Below, in pieces: positions 41,872 through 49,167 of a stretch of DNA of 64,000 nt. A model generated the notes under the pieces. It saw only the letters and a list, made by a program, of their open reading frames with translations. It ran no database searches and was not told where the DNA came from. Every line of letters starts with the position of its first letter. Position 1 is the first letter of the stretch. A program made the translations under genes and the position numbers. The stretch lies in NCBI GenBank assembly GCA_028284155.1, contig JANQSF010000155.1:1-64000 (forward strand), written 5' to 3'. The stretch comes from Phycisphaeraceae bacterium. Its GTDB lineage: Bacteria; Planctomycetota; Phycisphaerae; Phycisphaerales; Phycisphaeraceae.

Positions 41872-43263
41872 ATGGCCAACCCCAAACCCAACCGCATCGG
41901 CTGCCCCGAGTTCCGCGAGCACCTGCGCAAGGTCGACCGCCGGGCGTTTTTACGCGCGGGGATGCTTGGGGCGACGGGGCTATGTCTCAGTGACGTGCTG
42001 CGGGCTGAGGCGTTGGCCAAGCAGGCGGGCAAGCCGACCGACGAACTCAAGAGCGTGATCATCCTCTGGATGCGCGGCGGGCCGAGCCAGCACGAGACGT
42101 GGGACCCCAAGCCCGACGCGCCGGCTGAGTACCGCGGCTCGTTCGGTTCGATGAAGACGAACGTGCCGGGCGTGCACCTCTGCGACCTGCTGCCCAAGTC
42201 AGCCGCGATGATGGACAAGTGGGCGATCGTCCGCTCGCTGCACCACAAGGACGCGGGCCACTCGGCCGGCGACCAGCACTGCTTCACCGGCTACCCCAAT
42301 CAAGGCGACCCGAATCAGAACACTCGGCCGAGCGTCGGGTCGATCGTGGCGAAGCAACTGCAACACGAGAACCCGTCGCTGCCCGCGTATGTCATGATCC
42401 CCCGCCAAGTGCCGGGCACCGACTCAGCCTACCTCGGCCCGGCGTACAAGCCGTTCGAGACGTTGGCTGACCCGGCGAACGACGGGCCGTTCAACGTCCC
42501 GCTGTTCCAAGTGCCGCGCGGCCTGACCGTCGACCGCATGGGCAGCCGACGCGCGTTGCTGGGTGAGATCGACCGCATGCGCCGCGCGACGGACAAGTCA
42601 GGCATGATGGACGCCGTGGACAAGTTCCACGCCCGCGCGTGGGACATCGTTACGAGCGACGCGGCGCGCAACGCGTTCGACCTTGATCAAGAATCGCGTG
42701 AAACCCGTGAGCGTTACGGCTTCATGCCCGCCTACAAAGCCCCGACACCCGACCGCTGCGGCGTGCCCGCGTGGAGCCAACGCTTCCTGCTCGCCCGCCG
42801 GCTCGTCGAAGCGGGTGTTCGACTCGTCACCGTCGACTGCCGCTGGTGGGACACGCACGTCAAGGGTTACGAGACGATGCGCGACGGCTTCCTGCCCCGT
42901 TGGGACACGGCCTACACCGCCCTGCTGCAAGACCTGGAAGACCGCGGCCTGATGGACAAGGTCATGGTGCTCGCCTGGGGCGAGTTCGGCCGAACGCCGC
43001 GCGTCAACAAGACTGGCGGCCGCGACCACTACCCCAACGTGTTTAGTGCGGCGCTCGCCGGCGGCGGCATCGAAGGCGGCCGCGTCGTCGGCTCCAGCGA
43101 CAGCAAAGGCGCCTTCCCCAAAGACAACCCCATACGCCCTCAAGACGTCCTCGCCACAGTCTACCGACACCTCGGCGTCAACATCGACGCGCACTACGAG
43201 GACAACAGCGGCAGACCGATCCGCGTGCTGCCGGATGGGGATGTGGTTTCGGAATTGTTTTAG
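41872..43263 (+). CDS. DUF1501 family protein with Tat signal
   Basis: 463 residues from ATG 41872. After MANPKPNRIGCPEFREHLRK comes the twin-arginine signal DRRAFLRAGMLGATGLCLSD (about 21-40). The body has DUF1501 hallmarks: SVIILWMRGGPSQHETWDPKPDAPAEYRG (near 59-87), CDLLPKSAAMMDKWAIVRSL, and a C-terminal VMVLAWGEFGRTPRVNKTGGRDHYP. The fold is sulfatase/alkaline-phosphatase-like, but the metal-ligand Ser/Cys is lacking in the family. In planctomycetes DUF1501 is nearly always next to a PSCyt1/DUF1549/DUF1553 gene; here that gene is 5.9 kb downstream (49168). Export through Tat. A TAGAAT at 41768-41773 may be the -10 of a leadered transcript. Confidence 0.92.
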   Translation: MANPKPNRIGCPEFREHLRKVDRRAFLRAGMLGATGLCLSDVLRAEALAKQAGKPTDELKSVIILWMRGGPSQHETWDPKPDAPAEYRGSFGSMKTNVPGVHLCDLLPKSAAMMDKWAIVRSLHHKDAGHSAGDQHCFTGYPNQGDPNQNTRPSVGSIVAKQLQHENPSLPAYVMIPRQVPGTDSAYLGPAYKPFETLADPANDGPFNVPLFQVPRGLTVDRMGSRRALLGEIDRMRRATDKSGMMDAVDKFHARAWDIVTSDAARNAFDLDQESRETRERYGFMPAYKAPTPDRCGVPAWSQRFLLARRLVEAGVRLVTVDCRWWDTHVKGYETMRDGFLPRWDTAYTALLQDLEDRGLMDKVMVLAWGEFGRTPRVNKTGGRDHYPNVFSAALAGGGIEGGRVVGSSDSKGAFPKDNPIRPQDVLATVYRHLGVNIDAHYEDNSGRPIRVLPDGDVVSELF

Positions 43264-43316
43264 ATCTACCGGAAACCGGCGGTCTTGGTAGGTCTGGCCG
43301 GACCAACTGGCACCAG

Positions 43317-43322
43317 TATCAT
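43317..43322 (+). promoter_or_regulatory. Candidate -10 box TATCAT, 7 nt before ATG 43330
   Basis: TATCAT, 7 nt, ATG. Supports the ATG at 43330 rather than the internal ATG at 43354. Confidence 0.5.
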
Positions 43323-43329
43323 CAATTGA

Positions 43330-43809
43330 ATGTTGAGCGAGCTAGGCGATTCGATGTACTGTCGAAAGTGTCGGTATCACCTCAAGGCACTTCCACGCTC
43401 GGTCTGCCCGGAGTGCGGTACTGGATTTGATCCAGACGACGCAGATACCTACTTACAACGTAGCAACCGGCGGCTTAGTGAAGAGGCTCACGTCTATCTT
43501 GCAGTCATAGCTGCGGGATACGGCCCTTTTCTTTCTCTTACTCAGGGAGTATCTGTGCTGTCCGGATTGACTCTTTCAGCTCACTTCCTATCCGGACCGC
43601 TCGCATTCTTTGGCCTTGTTGTCTACCCGACAGGGTCACCTGCTCATTGGCCTTTGTTGGCCATACTGAGCGTGGGGGTCATTCTCTATCTGTTGATCTT
43701 CTTCCGTTGGGCTCGACGCGCATGGCGACTTGGAGGGCTGGTCTTCTTCTTGCACCTGCTCTGGCTATTCATCGGTTTCCTGTGTATCGGAGTAAGAGCG
43801 GCTGGCTGA
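43330..43809 (+). CDS. Zinc-ribbon integral membrane protein, paralogue D
   Basis: 159 residues. The zinc ribbon YCRKCRYHLKALPRSVCPECGTGFDP near residues 10-35 is followed by about four transmembrane helices (about 55-80, 84-100, 108-126 and 132-152). Lower GC than most neighbours. Same plan as 33282/33806/34359 and the mini version 25727, but unlinked from them. Function unknown. Confidence 0.78.
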   Translation: MLSELGDSMYCRKCRYHLKALPRSVCPECGTGFDPDDADTYLQRSNRRLSEEAHVYLAVIAAGYGPFLSLTQGVSVLSGLTLSAHFLSGPLAFFGLVVYPTGSPAHWPLLAILSVGVILYLLIFFRWARRAWRLGGLVFFLHLLWLFIGFLCIGVRAAG

Positions 43810-44126
43810 TCTCCGTCGGTAGTCAACAAATGGGTAGCCGCTCGCCCCGTCCAAGCGCGTAAATCAGGTCATTGACCTGACACGGTTACAAGTAAGACGT
43901 CCATTGTCAGGTCGATGACCTGACCTACGAAGCGAATGACACAACCCCTGTTTCCCCCTTCGTGTTCTGCACGGCCCCGTCCGGCAGCCTATCAGACCCA
44001 AAGAACGCCCCTGGGAGACAAGTGCTTCAGCCGTTGTGACACTGCCGTTATGCACTAACGGTCAAGCAATACGTACAAGAAACCACCGGGCAGGTACTCA
44101 ACACCCCCACACAGAGAGACTTTGTC
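43810..44126. other. 317-bp intergenic region with one twin repeat
   Basis: No gene seen. Contains the repeat at 43859-43928. Downstream part (44040-44126) has no obvious promoter box. Confidence 0.6.
43859..43928. repeat. Twin-hairpin repeat, GTAGGTCAGGTCAT family, copy 1
   Basis: Starts GTAAATCAGGTCATTGACCTGACA and ends with the near complement TGTCAGGTCGATGACCTGACC-TAC. Each end is itself a hairpin (TCAGGTC with GACCTGA). 70 bp. Shares the inner AAGTAAGACGTCCATTGTC segment in part with 44606-44672. Confidence 0.85.
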
Positions 44127-44576
44127 ATGGTTAAGCCTACATGGACCTTGATGACAACACTGCTGACATGCTTGACCTTGCTGGGTGTCGTCACGGTATC
44201 CGCCACTGCCGTCGATCATTCCTCACGCCCGACAGATCACAACGCGACCGCGACGGCTTCTGCGGAGAACGCACGCACTGCACACAAACCGCTGCGACAC
44301 AAGACACTCTCTCCTGACGGTCGGCTGATTGCCGGCTACTACCGTGACGGATGGGACGAAGTGATCGCGATCCACGACGCCGCGACGGGAAAACAACTCA
44401 AGCGCATCGTCGGGCACGGCGACAACGTTCAGGCTTTCAAATTCACCGGTGACGGCAAACTGCTCGCATCCCGCTGCGCCAAGAAGGGCTGGGCGGTCTG
44501 GGATGTTGCGTCGGGCAAGCTGCTCATGCGGCTGCCGACGGCCATCAAGCCGCAAGACAAGCGCAAATCCAAGTAA
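44127..44576 (+). CDS. Small exported WD40-like protein
   Basis: 149 residues. Signal peptide 1-28 (ends SATA). Residues about 55-140 contain two WD-like beta units: KTLSPDGRLIAGYYRDGWDEVIAIHDAATGKQLKRIVGHGDNV and QAFKFTGDGKLLASRCAKKGWAVWDVASGKLLMRL. A propeller needs six to eight blades, so this is either a fragment or a domain that assembles with others. Gene is complete by its own start and stop (AGAGAGAC is a possible Shine-Dalgarno). No membrane anchor; periplasmic. No partner recognised. Confidence 0.6.
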   Translation: MVKPTWTLMTTLLTCLTLLGVVTVSATAVDHSSRPTDHNATATASAENARTAHKPLRHKTLSPDGRLIAGYYRDGWDEVIAIHDAATGKQLKRIVGHGDNVQAFKFTGDGKLLASRCAKKGWAVWDVASGKLLMRLPTAIKPQDKRKSK

Positions 44577-44605
44577 CGGATCAAAGGGGACGAGTTGTAC
44601 AGCAG

Positions 44606-44672
44606 GTAGATCAGGTCATCGAACTGACACCTGTACACGTGTGACGTCCATTGTCAGGTCGATGACCTGACC
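44606..44672. repeat. Twin-hairpin repeat, GTAGGTCAGGTCAT family, copy 2
   Basis: 67 bp, same family as 43859-43928 (left TAGATCAGGTCATCG, right CGATGACCTGACC; both share GACGTCCATTGTCAGGTC). Located between the small WD-like gene (+) and argC (-), convergent, where it could act as a transcription end signal. Confidence 0.85.
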
Positions 44673-44699
44673 GACAAAGCTGTGCTCCACTTGGGTTCG

Positions 44700-45737
<1,038 letters not shown>

Positions 45738-45777
45738 GGGGGCAGTATGTTACGCGCGGGGGCGTGGGCTTGGTCGA

Positions 45778-45851
45778 GTGCCACTGGCGGCTTGTCCGCC
45801 AGTGTGATTGACGTGCGTGCAAAGCACTGGCGGACAAGCCGCCAGTGGCAC
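45778..45851. repeat. Twin-hairpin repeat, GTGCCACTGGCGG family
   Basis: Left half GTGCCACTGGCGGCTTGTCC and right half with GGACAAGCCGCCAGTGGCAC are exact complements over about 27 bp, with a CCGCCAGTG self-complementary part in each. 74 bp. Confidence 0.9.
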
Positions 45852-45906
45852 CCAGGCACGGGATCGGGCGTGGTTTTTTGGAGATTAGACTTGGATCCAG
45901 CGACTC

Positions 45907-45973
45907 GTGCCACGGCCGTGTCGGCCGTGCGGAACGCCATTGATGAACCACACGGCCGACACGGCCGTGGCAC
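45907..45973. repeat. Twin-hairpin repeat, GTGCCACGGCCGTG family
   Basis: GTGCCACGGCCGTGTCGGCC and its complement GGCCGACACGGCCGTGGCAC enclose 22 nt or so. 67 bp. Placed 56 bp from the GTGCCACTGGCGG repeat, with the same GTGCCAC/GTGGCAC ends but a different core. Confidence 0.9.
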
Positions 45974-45984
45974 CAGACTGTGGC

Positions 45985-46695
45985 TCACTTGCGTGGCGTC
46001 ACCGGCACGTCGCCGAACGCGTGGACGGTGTCGCAGATCAGTTTGAGCGACGACTCGACATCGCCGTCGGCGGTGCGGAACGCGTCGGCGTCGATGGTCA
46101 GTGGTGCGCCGAGGACGACCAACGGAGCGCCGTACTGCGGCGTCTGCACAGCCTGTTCGATGCTCAACCCGCCGACGGCTTGCACGGGGATGCCGACGGC
46201 GTCGACGACCTCTTTGAGTTGATCGAGCGGGCTGGGCATGCGTTCGCCGCGCGCGGCGATGCCTCTGCGCTCGTCGTAGCCGATGTGGTGGACGATGTAG
46301 TCGCAGCCGAGGTCTTCCAAACGTCGTGCGCCGTCGACCATGTCGGGGCAGGCGAGGTTGTCGCCCATGACTTTGACGTTCAGGTCGCGGCCGGCCTGCA
46401 CGACGCACTTGATGGTTTCCTCGTGTGCGCGGGCCATGACGACGACGTGTGTCGCGCCGGCCTTGGCCATCACCTCGGCTTCGAGGTAGCCGCCGTCCAT
46501 CGTCTTCAGGTCGGCGACGATCGGCGTGTCGGGGAAGCGGTCACGCAACGCGCGGACGCCGTGCATGCCCTCAGCCAGGATCAGCGGCGTGCCGGCCTCG
46601 AGCCAGTCGACCCCGGCGCGCATGGCCAACTCGGCCGTCTGCACCGCCTCGGCCGTGGTGATCAGGTCGAGTGAGATCTGGACAATCGGTTGCAT
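45985..46695 (-). CDS. Hexulose-6-phosphate synthase / 3-keto-L-gulonate-6-phosphate decarboxylase-like (OMP-decarboxylase superfamily)
   Basis: 236 residues from ATG 46695 (GTG 46704 is an alternative; a TACCGT box 7 nt before the ATG supports the ATG). The DxK motif ADLKTMDGG at 61-69 and the following YLEAEVMAKAGATHVVVMA match the hexulose-6-phosphate synthase group of TIM-barrel lyases. A second site GIPVQAVGGLSIEQA is near 172-186. Hexulose-6-phosphate synthase condenses formaldehyde with ribulose-5-phosphate; relatives decarboxylate 3-keto-L-gulonate-6-phosphate or split hexulose-phosphate. The usual partner isomerase is not adjacent, so the substrate cannot be fixed from context. Cytoplasmic. 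Confidence 0.85.
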   Translation of the reverse strand: MQPIVQISLDLITTAEAVQTAELAMRAGVDWLEAGTPLILAEGMHGVRALRDRFPDTPIVADLKTMDGGYLEAEVMAKAGATHVVVMARAHEETIKCVVQAGRDLNVKVMGDNLACPDMVDGARRLEDLGCDYIVHHIGYDERRGIAARGERMPSPLDQLKEVVDAVGIPVQAVGGLSIEQAVQTPQYGAPLVVLGAPLTIDADAFRTADGDVESSLKLICDTVHAFGDVPVTPRK

Positions 46696-46702
46696 GGCCG
46701 AC

Positions 46703-46708
46703 ACGGTA
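46703..46708 (-). promoter_or_regulatory. Candidate -10 box TACCGT, 7 nt before ATG 46695
   Basis: Minus strand TACCGT, 7 nt, ATG. Leaderless geometry; no Shine-Dalgarno. Confidence 0.4.
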
Positions 46709-46767
46709 GCATGTGCGGGTCAATTACGGGAGCGCGTCCCGTTGCCGCCGCGCGCGGATCGGACTGG

Positions 46768-46846
46768 GGCCGCTTGCGGCTCAGCGCGATTCAGGGACAA
46801 TCGCATCAGGTCAAGAGCGGCGACTCGCGCTAAGCCGCAAGCGGCC
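46768..46846. repeat. Twin-hairpin repeat, GGCCGCTTGCGGC family
   Basis: Left arm 46768-46789 (GGCCGCTTGCGGCTCAGCGC...) and right arm 46825-46846 are complementary except one base; each has a GCCGCTTGCGGC self-complementary core. Solitary units of the same family are at 16150-16168 and 48806-48824. Confidence 0.9.
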
Positions 46847-46871
46847 TGGATGCCTGAACATGGAGTGACTC

Positions 46872-48791
46872 ATGCGAAACCAATGGTCTGTTGTGTTACT
46901 TGTCGCCGTTTGGTTGTCTTCGTTGGTCGGTTGCGCGAACCAAGAAACCGCATCCGACGACGCTGGCCAACCGACCAACACGATCACGCACGGGCCGATG
47001 CTCGGGCATGTCACGCACGACTCGGTGCGCGTGTGGGCTCGGACGCGAAAGCCGGGCACATTTCGTGTCGTCTACGGCACGCCCGCAAACGACACGTTCA
47101 CGCAGGACGTTTCACCCGCGGTCAAAACAACTCTTGAAAACGACAACACCGGTGTGATCACGCTGACCGGGCTGGCGCCCGATTCCAACTACTACGTCGC
47201 CGTGACAACCGACGTCGATCCTGAGCGGGGATTCGTCAAATCGATCCCGCTTTGGGCCGGCGACTTCCGCACGCTCCCCGACCCCAAACAACTCCAAGAC
47301 GCCAAACACAACCCGCGCGGGCTGTACAACTTCAGCTTCGAGTTCGCGTGCGGGAATAACCAGAATCCGGGGGCGAGCCTCGGGCCGTCGCTGCCGACGT
47401 ACAACACGATGCTGCGGGAGGTCATGGGCAAGGTCGATTTCGCGATCCTGAACGGCGACTGGCTCTACGAGGAAGACCGTGACTACTCGCCCGACGCATG
47501 GCGGAAACAGGTCGGCATCCATTGGTCACTGACGCCGAGCATCGTCACGACCGCGCCGCCGATCACGGGCGTCTGGCAGAATTACAAGACGTACCTCGGC
47601 CGGGCGAAGAACCTGGCCAAGTGGCACCGCCACGTCCCCAGCTACTACACCTTCGACGACCACGAGTTGCTGAACGACGTGTTCGGGTGCGCCGAGGTCG
47701 GCTACCGCAATCGGCGGGCGGTGTTTCGCGACATCGGCGTGCGCGGGTGGTTCGACTATCTGGGCTGGGCGAACCCGGTCGCACACAAGCAGCCGGTTCA
47801 CTTCGGCCGGGCGATCCTGGAAGCGGGCAAAGACGTGCTGACCGACCCGAACGCCGACTTCACGGCGATCGACTTCGATCAGACGGGCAACCTGCATGTG
47901 CATTGGGGCACGCCGGACGCCGGGGTGAAAGACATCCCGGCCGGCGATGTTGAAGGGGGCGACCCGAACGCGCGGGTGTATGAGGTCGTGCGCGTGATCG
48001 ACAAACACCGCGTGCAGATCCGACCCGCGGCGACGGCGACGGGCGAGTCGTCTTACTCGATCGGCCGACGCAGCTACGGCTCGTTCCGCGTGTCGAACTG
48101 CGTGTTCTTCCTGGTCGACACGCGCTCGCACCGCAACCTGCAGGACCTGAAGCAACGCGATCGACCCGACCTGACGATGCTGGGCAAGCGACAACTCGAT
48201 TGGCTCAAGTCATCCATCCAGCGCGAGGCCGAGGCGGGCGCGGACTTTTTCTTTGTCGTTTCGAGCGTGAACTTCATGATCCCGCACGTCGGCGGCGGCG
48301 GGCATCACTTCGACGCGGCGCTCAAGGACGATGCGTGGACCGCCTTCTTGCACGAGCGTGAGCACCTGATCGAGTTCTTCGACGGGCTCGACCAGCGGGT
48401 GTTCATCCTGACCGGTGACCTGCACAACAGCTTCGCTGTCAAGATTACGGAGAACGTGTGGGAGTTCGCGTCGGGGCCACACAACTCGGTGAACCATCGG
48501 CCTGTCGATGAGGGCAACCGCCCGGTGAACGGGCCGTTCAAGTTCGGCCCACGGCCTTGCGAGATCCGCTGGTCGACGACGGCGATGGGCGACATCCCGC
48601 GCGAGAACCGCATGTTCCCGACTTACTGCGTTGTGCAGGTGAACAACGTGTTCAACAACCCGCTGACACGCGACGGCGTGCGACGGATCGCGTACCCGCA
48701 CCCGCAAGTCATTTTCAAGTTTTATAACGGGCTGACGGGTGAGTTGAGATACTCGGAGACGATTACGACGCGGATGACGGCCGACGATTAG
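46872..48791 (+). CDS. PhoD-like phosphodiesterase / alkaline-phosphatase-D lipoprotein
   Basis: 639 residues. GGAG six or more nt before ATG 46872. Lipobox LVGC (Cys21). A PhoD-type N-terminal beta-sandwich (residues about 40-130, with SVRVWARTRKPGTFRVVYG) precedes the metallophosphatase domain: FACGNNQ near 157, FAILNGDWLYEEDRDY near 193-207, FDDHELLNDVFG near 261-272, and late RVFILTGDLHNSFAV near 512-526. The Asp/His set of PhoD calcium/iron phosphodiesterases is broadly present. The long insert between about 300 and 400 contains an additional beta domain. Likely acts on phosphodiesters outside the cytoplasm; known PhoD proteins act in phosphate scavenging or on teichoic acids, which are not expected here. 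Confidence 0.88.
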   Translation: MRNQWSVVLLVAVWLSSLVGCANQETASDDAGQPTNTITHGPMLGHVTHDSVRVWARTRKPGTFRVVYGTPANDTFTQDVSPAVKTTLENDNTGVITLTGLAPDSNYYVAVTTDVDPERGFVKSIPLWAGDFRTLPDPKQLQDAKHNPRGLYNFSFEFACGNNQNPGASLGPSLPTYNTMLREVMGKVDFAILNGDWLYEEDRDYSPDAWRKQVGIHWSLTPSIVTTAPPITGVWQNYKTYLGRAKNLAKWHRHVPSYYTFDDHELLNDVFGCAEVGYRNRRAVFRDIGVRGWFDYLGWANPVAHKQPVHFGRAILEAGKDVLTDPNADFTAIDFDQTGNLHVHWGTPDAGVKDIPAGDVEGGDPNARVYEVVRVIDKHRVQIRPAATATGESSYSIGRRSYGSFRVSNCVFFLVDTRSHRNLQDLKQRDRPDLTMLGKRQLDWLKSSIQREAEAGADFFFVVSSVNFMIPHVGGGGHHFDAALKDDAWTAFLHEREHLIEFFDGLDQRVFILTGDLHNSFAVKITENVWEFASGPHNSVNHRPVDEGNRPVNGPFKFGPRPCEIRWSTTAMGDIPRENRMFPTYCVVQVNNVFNNPLTRDGVRRIAYPHPQVIFKFYNGLTGELRYSETITTRMTADD

Positions 48792-48805
48792 GAGAGGTGC
48801 GCGGA

Positions 48806-48824
48806 GCGCTAAGCCGCAAGCGGC
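48806..48824. repeat. Solitary GCGCTAAGCCGCAAGCGGC element
   Basis: Single unit of the GCCGCTTGCGGC family, 15 nt after the PhoD-like gene. It could end that transcript. Confidence 0.6.
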
Positions 48825-48832
48825 TGCGGGGG

Positions 48833-49063
48833 TCAGGACGCGGAGTCCTCATTACTGTCGCCTTCGACGCCCGGCTTGATGCCCAGGTTCTTGCGGCTTT
48901 TCTTGAGGCCGCGCCACAGCTTGCGGATGCGCTGGTACGCGTCCTCGGCTGAGACCTTGCCGTTCGACTCCAACCCGACGATGAAGCCCACCTTGGTGGC
49001 GAACTCGTCGAGGTTCGAGTCGAACATCATCTCTTCGGGTGTTTCGTACGGGTCTTCCGGCAT
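48833..49063 (-). CDS. Small conserved hypothetical protein
   Basis: 76 residues from ATG 49063, with AGGA ~8 nt upstream. No signal or membrane helix. Central segment EFATKVGFIVGLESNGKVSAEDAYQRIRKLWRGLKKSRKNLGI looks like two amphipathic helices with basic C-terminal end, followed by an acidic tail. Planctomycete-type small protein of unknown role. Convergent with the PhoD-like gene and divergent from the PSCyt1 gene. Confidence 0.65.
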   Translation of the reverse strand: MPEDPYETPEEMMFDSNLDEFATKVGFIVGLESNGKVSAEDAYQRIRKLWRGLKKSRKNLGIKPGVEGDSNEDSAS

Positions 49064-49154
49064 GGTTGCGTCCTGCGGGCCTCGAGTCCTTCGCGCTGCA
49101 TGAGACAGGGTAAGCGGCGGTGTCATGTAATGCCAATGTACGCGGCGATATCGC

Positions 49155-49160
49155 TATCAT
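49155..49160 (+). promoter_or_regulatory. Candidate -10 box TATCAT, 7 nt before ATG 49168
   Basis: TATCAT, 7 nt, ATG; leaderless geometry. It also favours ATG 49168 over the ATG at 49120. Confidence 0.5.
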
Positions 49161-49167
49161 ATGGGCT

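Noticed and set aside
43859..44672. Possible CRISPR-like direct repeats
   Set aside because: The similar units are inverted twin hairpins, only two copies, with no regular spacers and no cas genes.
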